DNA of 64,000 nucleotides from Flavobacteriales bacterium (lineage in GTDB: Bacteria > Bacteroidota > Bacteroidia > Flavobacteriales > Flavobacteriaceae). Position numbers and translations under genes: made by a program. The notes below the pieces were generated by a model, which was given only the letters and a program-made list of their open reading frames with translations, ran no database searches and had not been told where the DNA came from. The stretch covers positions 1 through 64,000 of the forward strand of contig WTJI01000039.1 of the NCBI GenBank assembly GCA_011524905.1, in the 5' to 3' direction. Shown here piece after piece: positions 48,298-59,300 of this stretch; positions within the stretch are counted from its first letter, which is position 1; each line of letters begins with the position of its first letter.

Positions 48298-50322
48298 ATG
48301 AAAAAACACACCCTTCTTTTTTTTGTGTGCCTATGCGTCTTCTATGCGGGCATTGCCCAAACCACAAATGAGCTTTTTTCCAGTATGGATGTTTTCGGCT
48401 TACAGTATGTGCAACAACCACAAATTAGTCCAGATGGAACAACAATTGTTTATCGACGTATGCGAATGGATATTCAAAGAGATAAAGCTACTGGTAATCT
48501 TTGGCAAATTGACGTTGACGGTGGTCAACATCAAAAGCTTACTTCGTTTGAGGGGTCAGAATCAGGAGCAGTATGGTCTCCACAAGGAGACCGCTTAGCA
48601 TTTGTTAGGAGCACTACCGAGGGGAGTGAAATTTATGTTTATTGGGTAGAAAGTGGTAAGACAGCGCGTTTGACACAGGTTAGTGGCAGTCCATCTTCAC
48701 TAAGTTGGTCGCCCGATGGGAGCAAGATTGCCTTTCGCATGAAGGTTCCAAAGGCCCCTCCTGTCCTCATAAAAATGCCTAAAAAACCAAAAGGAGCTCA
48801 GTGGGCTAAAGCGGCACGTATCACAGACAGGTTGTATCATGAAGCAGACGGACGTGGTTATATCAAACCAGGGTTCAGCCATATTTTTATGGTAGATGCC
48901 AATGGATCAGCCGCTCAACAGCTTACTAGTGGGGATTTTCCCATTGGAGGTTCACTCTCATGGCACCCCAATGGACAAAAAATATACTTTAGTGGCAATC
49001 GAAAACCCGACTGGGAATACGACTATCGCAATACTGAAATTTATGAGCTTTCCTTAGACACCCAAAAAACAAAACCCCTTACCGATCGAAATGGACCCGA
49101 CTACAATCCTCAAATCAGTCCTGATGGTCGAGTGATTGCTTATTTGGGCTACGATGATAAAGTGCAAGCCTATCAGAACCGACAAATTTGGCTGATGCTT
49201 CCCGATGGTACTCAAAAACAACTACTTAGTGATGCTATTGATGCCAGTATTTCTCAAATGATATGGGATGCAAACAGCAAAGGACTTTATGTGAGTTATG
49301 ATCAAAAAGGAGATACTAAAATTGCATATCTTAAAATAGATGGGCGCCTAAAACAGCTAGCCGAACAACTCGGCGGAACGAGTATCGGTCGGCCCTATGG
49401 TGGTGGCTCTTTTTCTGTTTCAAAAAAAGGAAGTATCGCTTATACCTACACCCAACCCTCATTCCCAGCTGAATTGGCAGTTGTATCGCAGGGACAACGA
49501 CAACAATTAACACAGTTAAATCAAATGCTGTTGGGGAAAAAAACCTTAGGTCGGGTAGAAACTATCAATTACAACTCTTCATTTGATGGGCGTGATATCC
49601 AAGGCTGGTTGGTTTATCCCCCAAATTATTCTGCTAATAAAAAATACCCACTTTTGGTCGAAAACCATGGAGGACCCATTTCAAACTATGGTAATCGCTT
49701 TTCGGCAGAAATGCAACTTTATGCTGCTGCTGGCTATATAGTGTTTTATCCTAATCCAAGAGGTAGTACTAGTTATGGAGAAGCATTTGCCAACTTATTG
49801 TACCATAATTACCCAGGTGAGGACTACCAAGACGTGATGGATGGTGTGGACTTTCTCATAGATAAAGGACTTGCTCATGAAGACCAACTCTATGTAACTG
49901 GAGGTAGTGCTGGTGGAATTATGACTGCATGGATGATCGGAAAAAACAACAGATTTGAAGCAGCTGTAGTAGTTAAACCCGTCATGAATTGGATCAGTAA
50001 AACACTTGTTGCCGATAATTATTTTCAATATGCCAATAACCGATTGCCAGGGCAACCCTGGGAAAATTTTGAAGCCTATTGGAATTTTTCACCTCTTTCT
50101 TTAGTGGGAAATATTGAAACACCTACAATGGTCATGGTTGGCATGGAAGATTTACGAACGCCACCTAGTGAAGCAAAACAACTATATCATGCTTTGAAAA
50201 TTCGAAAAATACCAACTGTGTTGGTAGAAATTCCACAAGCAAGCCATGGCATCGCTAGGAGGCCTAGTAACCTCATCAGCAAAGTAGCTCATGTTTTAGC
50301 ATGGTTAGAGAAATACCGATAA
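48298..50322 (+). CDS. Exported S9-family peptidase (prolyl oligopeptidase / acylaminoacyl peptidase type)
   Basis: 674 residues with signal peptide ending GIAQ. The N-terminal beta-propeller shows TolB-like blades (SPQGDRLAFVRS, SWSPDGSKIAFRM, SWHPNGQKIYFSG). The C-terminal alpha/beta hydrolase contains HGGPISNYGNRF, the nucleophile Ser537 in GGSAGGIMTAW, the aspartate region MVGMEDLRTPPSEAKQLYHAL and the histidine in SHGIARRPS. It should cut short peptides in the periplasm. It lies between two oppositely oriented T9SS adhesin genes; a processing role for them is speculative. Confidence 0.93.
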   Translation: MKKHTLLFFVCLCVFYAGIAQTTNELFSSMDVFGLQYVQQPQISPDGTTIVYRRMRMDIQRDKATGNLWQIDVDGGQHQKLTSFEGSESGAVWSPQGDRLAFVRSTTEGSEIYVYWVESGKTARLTQVSGSPSSLSWSPDGSKIAFRMKVPKAPPVLIKMPKKPKGAQWAKAARITDRLYHEADGRGYIKPGFSHIFMVDANGSAAQQLTSGDFPIGGSLSWHPNGQKIYFSGNRKPDWEYDYRNTEIYELSLDTQKTKPLTDRNGPDYNPQISPDGRVIAYLGYDDKVQAYQNRQIWLMLPDGTQKQLLSDAIDASISQMIWDANSKGLYVSYDQKGDTKIAYLKIDGRLKQLAEQLGGTSIGRPYGGGSFSVSKKGSIAYTYTQPSFPAELAVVSQGQRQQLTQLNQMLLGKKTLGRVETINYNSSFDGRDIQGWLVYPPNYSANKKYPLLVENHGGPISNYGNRFSAEMQLYAAAGYIVFYPNPRGSTSYGEAFANLLYHNYPGEDYQDVMDGVDFLIDKGLAHEDQLYVTGGSAGGIMTAWMIGKNNRFEAAVVVKPVMNWISKTLVADNYFQYANNRLPGQPWENFEAYWNFSPLSLVGNIETPTMVMVGMEDLRTPPSEAKQLYHALKIRKIPTVLVEIPQASHGIARRPSNLISKVAHVLAWLEKYR

Positions 50323-50329
50323 TTATGAA

Positions 50330-53300
50330 CTACCGCCTTAGGTAAATATAACCTTCGTACATGGATTGTTCGCCGAGTCGAAGACGATAAAAATAGGAAC
50401 CTTCGGGAAGTTCTGTTCCGCTTTTTAGTTGTCCAACATTTGAAAATCCTGGCCAGTCATTCTCATAAAAATCAGTTTGATACACCACCAATCCATACCG
50501 GTTGTAAATAATCAATTCTCGTTTTTGGTAATGTGAGAGCCCTTGAATTTCCCAAACATCATTAATTCCATCTCCGTTGGGAGATATTGCATTAGGGATG
50601 ACCAATGGGTCATAATACAATTGTGTTGTATCGGTGTAAGCGCCTGGATCGCAGGCATCCGCTTTACTTCGATAAAAAACACGAAAGGCAAATCCATCCC
50701 ATTCAGAAGAAGGATTTTCAAATTGTAAACCCGATTCTGTAATGGAAAAAGTAGCTCCGATAGCGGAAATGGACTGCCATTGAGCCGATAAATTTTCAAT
50801 ACTATAATCAATACTAAATTCCCATTCCACTGCTACTTTGTCATCCGCTTCTATGGGAATAACCAAATTGGAGTCCAAAAGAATTGGAAGGGTTTCAACG
50901 GGTAAAGTTACACTGCTAGTCGGTGGTATTTCTAAAAAGTCGAAAACCCCATTGAGATCAGCATCTAAAGGAGAAAAATATCCTACATTATCGATAACCC
51001 TTCCCTCCTCTGACACGCTCAATGGATTGGTTCCCAATCGACCGTCTTCATCAAGATCTTCAAATCCGGCTTCAATAACATCGGCGCACCCATCCCCATC
51101 ACTGTCTAAATCAAGGGCATTCGGAATACCATCAGAATCAATGTCTGCGGTGCCCTCTATGACATCTAATATACCGTCATTGTCATCATCTATATCTATT
51201 GCATCACCTATTCCATCTCCATCTGTATCTAAGATGTCAGGTTCGGGTTCAGGGTCAATAGTATCCGAAACGATGTCTGTTTCACCCCCCTCACCAGTTG
51301 TAGCGCTAGCCACCGTACTTGTTGTTGTACTGCTGGGTGAAGTCGTTCCAGAACTACCACCGCCTGTCGAAGGGCTAGTTGTTGTGGAAGTTGTGGTAGA
51401 ACTGCCGCCACCCGGAGGCGGTGGCGGTGGCGGATCATCATCATCAATTGTTGTTATTGTCACTGTTTGATTCGCCAAAATGGTATACGCAGCAGGTCCC
51501 GTACTAATAGACAAGGTAAGCAGTGTTGTAATATCACCATCATCAAGGGTGTCTGGAACACCCGCTAATATTATCAATTGTGGAATATTCCAATTGAGAG
51601 GTGTGAAAAGTAATTGAGAAACAGTAGTGCTGATTTCTGTTGTATCAGCATTGGTCAAATCGATAATAACATTAGACACGGGTTCGCTTTCTAAAACCAC
51701 TGTAAATGTAGCTGTACTGCTACTGTTTTCAAGGACATTTGAACTGACTGCTGTAACAGTAAATCCTGCGTCATCATCATCCAGGGTCACTACTGCAACA
51801 GATTGAGCGGAAAGTGAAGCAAAAACTGGTGGAGCCGAAGCGACGCTTAAATTGATTAAAGTAGTTACATCACCATCATCGATGGTATCTGAAACACCAG
51901 CCACTGTAACAGTTTGACTCACATTCCAATTGAGTGGTGTAAATAGTAATTGTGTTACTGTCGTGCTAATTTCAGTCAAGTCAGCTATCGAAAGACTGAT
52001 AATAACATTTGAAGTCGGTTCAGCATCCAAAACGACAGAAAAAGTTGCTGTACTACTGCTGGTTTCAAGAACATTTGAACTAATCGCTGAGACCGAGAAA
52101 CCAGCCGTTTCATCATCTAGGATTTGAAGGCTATAGACTATATCTGCCAGAGGATCAAAGCAATCATCACTAAGCACATCGCTTACTGTCAGCGTAAGAC
52201 TAGCTGATACTGTCCCTTCAGCTACACTATCATCTATGGTAATTAGTGTACCAGACTGGGTATTATTCCAATTGAAACTTGTGAACGTGAATTGCGTAGG
52301 GGAAACAGTCAACTGACTGGTCGGGCTAACATTGGCTTCAATCACTACTGTAGAAGAAGGTTGATCTGTTAATGCGATACCAAAAGTAGTACCACTCCCC
52401 CCTTCTGTAAGCGTTAAGGTAGGTGAAACGAGGCTCAGGTTGGCATCTGTAATATATAAATTGGCAGATGCGGAAACAGTGCTACAAATATACTCTGGAA
52501 TACTCACAATAACTCGATAACCCTTGGTATCCATTGATATTGGTGGATTTGTCAAAGTGAGATTGGAAGAAGTTACACCTGAATAAATACCTGTATTGGT
52601 CAAATCAACCCATGTACCGCCATTATCAATTTGCCATTGGTAGGTTGAATTACTGTAACCCGAAGTAACCGAAAAAATAGCATTATCGCCCAGACAGATA
52701 TATTGCGATACAGGGCTTACAACGATACTGGGTGCGGGAGAAACTTCTTGAAAGTCCAATACCCCATTGGAATTGGCATCTGTAGGCGTAGTGTAACCCA
52801 AAGCACTTGTCACTTTACCAAAGGCATCTACAGTTGGTGTACCTGTTCCCAAGGTACCTTCATAAGCACTCCCATCACCTGAGTTCCCATCTACAAGTCC
52901 TGCTTCTAAAACATCATCGCAGCCGTCGCCATCACTATCTATATTTTTATAATCAGGAAAAATACTTACACCTGAATTTTTGTAGTAATATAGTAAAGCT
53001 AATTTTGCAGAAAAATTGGTAGGTGATGCAGCACCCGAAACTTCATGCTTGAAACGAACCTCTTCTATTTCATGCGACCTAAAATAAAACTGCGAAGTAG
53101 AAACTACCCCACTCCATTTGAAGCGAATTTCTTCTGAGGTGAACGATTCTACCCCAGATTCGTATATACCATCATGATCGGTATCAATTAACAATTCGTC
53201 ACCAGGATCAACTACTGTAATTGTTTGTTCTGAATTTGAACCATCAAAAACACTTAGCGTAAATTGTTCTTCCTCAAATCGGGTTTGTGTTCCAGTATTG

Positions 53301-55336
53301 CTTTCCTCCAAATAAAAGTTCATTCTATTAAATAAAGAGGTTGTGTAATCTAAGGTGTAGGTCAATGAATGTATACCTGCAGGAAGTGAAGTGAAAATTG
53401 TTCCACTACCATTCCCTGTTAAGCTTCCAACGCCAGATATTATCGACCCGCTTAGGGTAGTTGCAGTAGTCCCATCACTAAATTGAACAATAGGATTGGT
53501 TAAGCTAGTAAGGTCTAATACAACATCCCCACGTGAGTCTATCGTGTTGATGATTCCATCATTTTCCATATCCAAATCTACATTGTCAATCACAGTATCT
53601 TGATCATAATCTTTAGGGCAAACAGGAACATAAAAAATAGTTGAGGTATAGGTGCTAGAATTGCATGATATGGTACCCCTAACACGATATTGTCTGTAGT
53701 CAGGATCTGCTGTATACGTTGCTGTTGAAGCTACTGACACCCAAGTATCGGTACTGTAATCTAACCCTTCCCATACCAAGACATCGAATGCACTGGCATT
53801 GGCAAGCCCTAAAATCAAATGACCTGAAGTCGAAGAACAATCCCCCTTGCTAGGATCTGTATTGGTGTCAATTTCAATAATGGGTGGATTTTGAAATCCC
53901 GAATAGAATGATCCCGATGTAGCATTATTATTTTGATTGTAATAGGATAAATAGAGTTGTCCTGATGAATTTACACTTACATTCCCATCCAATCCTGTGA
54001 TCTTATAAGTTACATAGCTGGCTTGTCCACTAACAACATTGGGCCCATCAATACTCACACCACCAAGGGTAGAAGAGCTAAAATTGGTGTTTGTGTTATC
54101 TTGGTCTGAGAAGGTCAAGGTGTCACCAACCCCAGCAATAATTGATAGCGTTCCTGTAACAGCATCTGTGCCAATAAACGATATATTGGGGATACTCTCT
54201 ACGTCCTCACTTTCTTCACATACTAAAGGGGGAACAAAAAATAAACTTTGGTTGGCTCCCGTTCCATTAGACACATTTCTAAAAGCATAAACATCTTCTG
54301 AAGTTCGAATATACATATTGTCATTGGAAGTAAATTCAGATTGCTCAATCTCAAAATAATCGCCGGCCATTAGTGTCCTAGTTGCCGTCAGGCTACCATT
54401 TAAAAAAACGTCTGTATTGTCTTGGTCCGCAATAAGTAGCACATTATCAGCTGCCTGTCCACCGCTTGAACTCGGATCACCGATTACAAAAATGTACTCC
54501 CGCCCTATTTTATCAGTTCCAACTATTTGATCTACACCATGATCTCTACCTGAATCATTTCCCATGGTCCCGTTTGAAGATCCAACATTTACTACGATAT
54601 TTTTGTCTGCATCTATTTTAACCCCCAACAAGCCATCTCGATTGTCAGTGGGAAACGTTAAGGATCCATTATCAATTCTAACAGCTAGTATGTAACTTTC
54701 GAATCTGTTCAGATTTATCGTAAAGGAAGACACCCCCAATGGAGCTGAAGCGGAAGCCAATTGTAGTGTTGGGCTAATATTACTAAAAGTCAAAGCGGTA
54801 TCATCTTCGGTTGCCATTACCGAAGTAAAAGTTATGTAGTCCTGAGAAGCTATATTGGCTACTGTGGGATTTGTAAAACCAGCTGTCCGGAAAGAAGTAC
54901 CGAGTGCAGCTGCACCTTTACTGACAAAAGCACCAGCTTGGGCAGGTGGTGTTCCTGTTCCTGCTCGATACCTTAGTGACACAAACACAGGAGCATCTGC
55001 TTCAATATAATAACCTTCGTTGGTAGTTACAGTTCCTGTATCAGTATGCGGTAAAAATAGCTGCGTCGCATAAGCATTACCCAAGGAATAGTTATATGGG
55101 TTTCCATTGGAAACTTGACTCACTATTGCGCTACCAGATGGCTGCCCAATGGGCTGAATAGTAAAAGTAACCATACTTGTGCTCGGAGTGGAAATCCACA
55201 TGTATTGGTCTACAGGTTGAGAATTCCCACCAACAGCCGTAAGCGGCGGGATATAATGAATCTTACTCAGCTGGCCATAACCCGCAGTACCGATTAAAAG
55301 TATAACTACTACAAAAAATTTCCGCCAATAAATCAT
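50330..55336 (-). CDS. Giant T9SS adhesin-like protein with type B C-terminal domain
   Basis: 1668 residues from ATG 55336; the track begins at a TTG two codons earlier. Signal peptide ends TAGYGQ. An IgGFc-binding-like N-terminal region covers about 100-380 ([20 protein letters not shown]). TSP3-type [13 protein letters not shown] and an Ig-like unit follow (about 795-965), then three Calx-beta-like repeats (about 965-1300; the last two closely similar). [19 protein letters not shown] linker, more TSP3 and the type B gliding C-terminal domain [20 protein letters not shown]...GYIYLRR end the protein. Likely a cell-surface adhesin; ligand unknown. Confidence 0.9.
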   Translation of the reverse strand: MIYWRKFFVVVILLIGTAGYGQLSKIHYIPPLTAVGGNSQPVDQYMWISTPSTSMVTFTIQPIGQPSGSAIVSQVSNGNPYNYSLGNAYATQLFLPHTDTGTVTTNEGYYIEADAPVFVSLRYRAGTGTPPAQAGAFVSKGAAALGTSFRTAGFTNPTVANIASQDYITFTSVMATEDDTALTFSNISPTLQLASASAPLGVSSFTINLNRFESYILAVRIDNGSLTFPTDNRDGLLGVKIDADKNIVVNVGSSNGTMGNDSGRDHGVDQIVGTDKIGREYIFVIGDPSSSGGQAADNVLLIADQDNTDVFLNGSLTATRTLMAGDYFEIEQSEFTSNDNMYIRTSEDVYAFRNVSNGTGANQSLFFVPPLVCEESEDVESIPNISFIGTDAVTGTLSIIAGVGDTLTFSDQDNTNTNFSSSTLGGVSIDGPNVVSGQASYVTYKITGLDGNVSVNSSGQLYLSYYNQNNNATSGSFYSGFQNPPIIEIDTNTDPSKGDCSSTSGHLILGLANASAFDVLVWEGLDYSTDTWVSVASTATYTADPDYRQYRVRGTISCNSSTYTSTIFYVPVCPKDYDQDTVIDNVDLDMENDGIINTIDSRGDVVLDLTSLTNPIVQFSDGTTATTLSGSIISGVGSLTGNGSGTIFTSLPAGIHSLTYTLDYTTSLFNRMNFYLEESNTGTQTRFEEEQFTLSVFDGSNSEQTITVVDPGDELLIDTDHDGIYESGVESFTSEEIRFKWSGVVSTSQFYFRSHEIEEVRFKHEVSGAASPTNFSAKLALLYYYKNSGVSIFPDYKNIDSDGDGCDDVLEAGLVDGNSGDGSAYEGTLGTGTPTVDAFGKVTSALGYTTPTDANSNGVLDFQEVSPAPSIVVSPVSQYICLGDNAIFSVTSGYSNSTYQWQIDNGGTWVDLTNTGIYSGVTSSNLTLTNPPISMDTKGYRVIVSIPEYICSTVSASANLYITDANLSLVSPTLTLTEGGSGTTFGIALTDQPSSTVVIEANVSPTSQLTVSPTQFTFTSFNWNNTQSGTLITIDDSVAEGTVSASLTLTVSDVLSDDCFDPLADIVYSLQILDDETAGFSVSAISSNVLETSSSTATFSVVLDAEPTSNVIISLSIADLTEISTTVTQLLFTPLNWNVSQTVTVAGVSDTIDDGDVTTLINLSVASAPPVFASLSAQSVAVVTLDDDDAGFTVTAVSSNVLENSSSTATFTVVLESEPVSNVIIDLTNADTTEISTTVSQLLFTPLNWNIPQLIILAGVPDTLDDGDITTLLTLSISTGPAAYTILANQTVTITTIDDDDPPPPPPPGGGSSTTTSTTTSPSTGGGSSGTTSPSSTTTSTVASATTGEGGETDIVSDTIDPEPEPDILDTDGDGIGDAIDIDDDNDGILDVIEGTADIDSDGIPNALDLDSDGDGCADVIEAGFEDLDEDGRLGTNPLSVSEEGRVIDNVGYFSPLDADLNGVFDFLEIPPTSSVTLPVETLPILLDSNLVIPIEADDKVAVEWEFSIDYSIENLSAQWQSISAIGATFSITESGLQFENPSSEWDGFAFRVFYRSKADACDPGAYTDTTQLYYDPLVIPNAISPNGDGINDVWEIQGLSHYQKRELIIYNRYGLVVYQTDFYENDWPGFSNVGQLKSGTELPEGSYFYRLRLGEQSMYEGYIYLRR
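51440..52125 (-). repeat. Two tandem near-identical Calx-beta-like repeats
   Basis: Two units of about 110 residues share AVSSNVLE(N/T)SSSTATF(T/S)[13 protein letters not shown] and SVDTLDDGD-type blocks and end in DDDD. They point to a recent duplication inside the giant adhesin gene. Boundaries are approximate. Confidence 0.7.
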
Positions 55337-55427
55337 AGTCAATAATCAAAAATACTGATTTGACTACTAAGAGTCCTACACACTGTTTAAATTAAATACT
55401 ATATTTATCAACTAAAATTTGGATCTC

Positions 55428-56267
55428 ATGGAAACGATAATTGCATATTTTGAAACGATCCCCTCAACCCACAGAAGTTTGATATTGGTCAGTGGCCTTA
55501 CTTTTTTTTGGCTACTAGAGGGCGCTGTGCCCTTATTTAATTTTCAATATAAAAAATGGCGTCATGCCTTACCCAATTTGTTTTTTACAATGACGACTGT
55601 GCTGATAAATTTCTTATTGGCCTTCTTATTACTAAATGCTGCTGACTGGGTTGTTGCGCAAGAGTTTGGTATTCTTTATTGGCTCCCCAAAATGCCATTT
55701 TGGGCATTGATGTTAATCGGAATCATGCTACTTGATTTGGTGGGTGCTTACCTTCCGCACTGGGTAGAACATCGCATCAAACCTTTGTGGATGGTTCATC
55801 TAGTGCATCACTCGGATCATAAAGTTGATACTACTACAGCCAATAGACATCATCCGTTGGAAAGTGTGATCCGATTTTCTTTCACCCTTTTTGGCGTACT
55901 TATTGTTGGTGCACCGATTGGTCTTGTCATGCTTTATCAATCCTTATCGTTGGTATTATCACAATTCAATCACGCCAATATCCAATTGCCCAAAAATCTA
56001 GATCGAATTTTAAGTTTTGTGATCGTTTCACCTGATATGCATAAAATCCACCACCACTATAGGCTCCCCTACACTGATGCGAACTATGGAAATATTTTTT
56101 CTATTTGGGATAGAGCCTTTGGTACTTACATGGATTTTGATCGAGAGCGCATCGTTTATGGCGTAGATGTCTTTCCCGATGAAAATAAAAATGGTCAGAT
56201 AAAAGAACTGCTCAAACAACCATTTCAAAATTACCAGAGACCTACGGCTGAAGCCGAAAAACCGTAA
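55428..56267 (+). CDS. Sterol desaturase / fatty acid hydroxylase superfamily membrane protein
   Basis: 279 residues from ATG 55428; the track start is a TTG 3 codons upstream. About four N-terminal helices, then the di-iron histidine boxes: HWVEH, HLVHHSDHKVD, NRHHPLE, and HKIHHHYRLPYTDANYGNIFSIWDRAFGTY. Integral membrane oxygenase that hydroxylates or desaturates a lipid; the substrate cannot be chosen. It is divergent from the adhesin gene and upstream of the next surface cluster. Confidence 0.92.
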   Translation: METIIAYFETIPSTHRSLILVSGLTFFWLLEGAVPLFNFQYKKWRHALPNLFFTMTTVLINFLLAFLLLNAADWVVAQEFGILYWLPKMPFWALMLIGIMLLDLVGAYLPHWVEHRIKPLWMVHLVHHSDHKVDTTTANRHHPLESVIRFSFTLFGVLIVGAPIGLVMLYQSLSLVLSQFNHANIQLPKNLDRILSFVIVSPDMHKIHHHYRLPYTDANYGNIFSIWDRAFGTYMDFDRERIVYGVDVFPDENKNGQIKELLKQPFQNYQRPTAEAEKP

Positions 56268-56333
56268 TAGCTAAATGTAAAATTCTTTGTAATTTTGTTT
56301 ACCGTTATAGAATGACGGTAGATACCTATACTT

Positions 56334-59300
56334 ATGATTCAAAGAATTTTGTTCCTTACCCTTGTTTTGGTGAGCACCACTGTTTTAGGTCAAAATACCT
56401 GTCCAACAAATACTGCTTTTTTTGATCCCGTTACAGCCACTACAGATGCGCCTGTTTCAGTAAGTTTTGACCTTACAAACTTCTTTGCCGATGCCGATGG
56501 TGACGAACTTAGTTTTACTGCCACAAGCAATGACGATAACATTGCAAGTGCTTCATTAGATGGCAGGACATTGACTATCGACACAAAAAGCCAAGATGGT
56601 ACCACTTTTGTAATTTTAACAGCCTCCGATGGTGACGCAAATTGTTTTTCTGGTGCTGAAGTATTTGTGTCTGTTTTACCTGCCATTGACTTGACATTTC
56701 CCGAGGATTTGACAAACCCCGATTCTAACAATGATGATTCTGCCGACAGTAGTACTGATCAAGATATTACATTCCCAGTTGAAGAATCAGGTACTAATGA
56801 CTCCGCTTCGGCTGACTGTCCTGTAATTGCCAACCAACCTGGATCAATTGAACAGGATATTAGTCAAACACTATCCGTTGAGTACAACCTAAATGAATAT
56901 TTTTCTGATCCCAATGGGAATGTGCTTAGCTATAGTTTTGAAACTTTTGGTGACGATATCCTCACTATTAATTTAGATGGCAATTCATTAAAAATTGAAT
57001 CAAATGGAAATGCAGGTTTTGCAACACTATTTGTAGATGCAAGCAATGGGAACGAAGGCTGTTTTTCCTCAATTTCTATCAATGTATTCATTACAGACCC
57101 CAATGACTCTTCGAGCGTGGACGTCTCTGTAGATGATTTATTGCCTGATACAACAACGCCACCAGAAGACTTAATTACAACACCAGATGATACTTTTACA
57201 CCACAAAGCTGTCCAACTGTTTCTGGTGAATTAGGTACGTACGAAAAAACATTGGAAGAAGGTTTGTTCTTAGAGTTCAACCTGAATGATTATTTCAGTG
57301 ACCCAGATGGGGCGCCGTTAACATATTCTTATGATGTTTTTGGAGATAATGTAGTGGATGTAATCATTGATGGGGCTGTTTTAAAAATAGCTTCCAATGG
57401 AAACCCTGGATTTGCTACAATCTTTATTGATGCTAACAATGGGAATGAAGGCTGTTTTTCTTCTACTTCACTTAATGTGTTTTTTATTGATCCCACCAAT
57501 GAAAATATTCCTGATATTTCCATCGATGACTTAATTTCGAATGTTCCTGATCCGCAAGACCTCCCTTTTGGATCCGATGATTCACAAATTGATTTCTCCC
57601 AATGTCCCTTTGTCATCACTGGAATAGAACCCATAATTACTTCGCCTGATGAACCAAAACAAGAAGTGTACGATCTGAAGTTTTTCTTTGGTGACCCCAA
57701 TGATAAAGAATTAACTTTTGAGATAAATAATGCCAATTCCGATATTGTTAACGTAGCATTAGAGGGAAGTGTTTTGACCATTAATACACTTGATAGTACG
57801 GGAGAAAGTTTTATCGAAATCATTGCGACGAATGGCGAAGCTGGCTGTGAAACCTACATCGGATTGTTTGTATTAGTAGCTACTGAAGAGGAAATACCAC
57901 CTCTAACTGAACTTGAAACAACCTTTGATTTATCATCTGAACTTGAAGTCAACCTGTGTCCTGAACCTGTCAAATTCTTTGAACCTATTTCCATCCCCGT
58001 AGGAGAAGTTCAAAACTTTACTTTTGATTTAGATGAGTATTTTTCTGACCCCGAAGGCGACGCATTTGAGTTTGATATTTTTAATGCCAACCCAGAAGTG
58101 GCCTACAGTTCTTTATTCGGTAGTAACCTTACTATTAGCTTGGGTGCCGAAAGTGGCTTTGGATTTATTGTAATTAATGTTGTTGGAGGCGGAAATAATT
58201 GTATTGTAAGTCTAGAAATCCCTTTGGAAGTTACCCAAAGTGAAGATTTTGTTTCCGATTGTGTACCCCTGCTTACAGCCACACCAGAAGTATCTCTTCA
58301 ACTTGACCAGCCCGAAACAATCATAAATTTAGAAGAGTACTTAAATATTGCTGAAGACCGTGTGTTCACCGTTGATATTTTAGGTACTGAAAACGAATAC
58401 ATAGAAGCCAGTTTGTTTGGTTTTAACTTAGTAATTAGTGTTAAAGAAATTGGTGCAGGAGATAGTGCTGTTTATTTGCAAATAAAGGAAGAAACATCGG
58501 GTTGTATGGAAGTCGCTCCTATTTATATTCCCATCGAAGATCCCCTTGGACTTCAAGACACAAATTGCCCTAACCTTAAATTGGAATTCCCCTATTTGGT
58601 GACATTGCAAAAAGGTGAAAGTATTTCATTTGCATACAGCGATTATTTTGCCAATATCGATACTGAGGGAATTGAATTTATTGGAGCGGTTGCTTTTGAA
58701 AGTTTTGCTACTGCAAGTGTAGAAGAAGGCGTTATGACGATTGTGGCCAAAGATCAAGTTGGATTTTCACCAGCAGCTATAGGAGTAACTGATGCCTTTG
58801 GATTATGTGAAATCTACCTCCCGTTTGAATTGCAAATACTTGGAGAAGGGGTCACAGAAAATAGTTGTCCAGAATTGACCGAATCGCTTCCCAACATCGA
58901 AATGAACGACACTGAAGCGGAAGTTAGTATCGACTTAAACACCTATTTTCAAGATCCTGATGGAGATCCTTTGTTTTACGGTGCATTCATTGACTCAAAC
59001 GAATTTGTAGATTTTAACCTCATTGACAATCAGCTAACGCTCTATCTGAAGCAAAATACTGCAGCTGTTGTCACCCTTGAAATTGGTGCTTCCGATGCCT
59101 TTGAAGATTGCTTCACTACAAGTATTCTCGAAATAATAATTGGAACTACTGAAGAAGAAGTGACCAATAATTGCCCAGAAGTTGTGGGAACGATAGACGC
59201 GATTAGTTTTGGAAATGATGAACTTTTGAAAAATATCTCTCTCGAAAGCTTGTTTACCGATGCCGATGGAGATACCCTTACATTAGAGGTTGTTTCTGAC

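Noticed and set aside
50838-51470. 210-residue Ser/Pro-rich ORF antisense to the giant type B adhesin
   Set aside because: It mirrors the Asp/Gly/Thr-rich linker and TSP3 codons of the real gene; no signal peptide or domain of its own.
57329-57823. 164-residue antisense ORF over the repeat protein
   Set aside because: It follows the periodic codons of the repeats on the other strand and resembles other shadows at 56390, 56930 and 59042.
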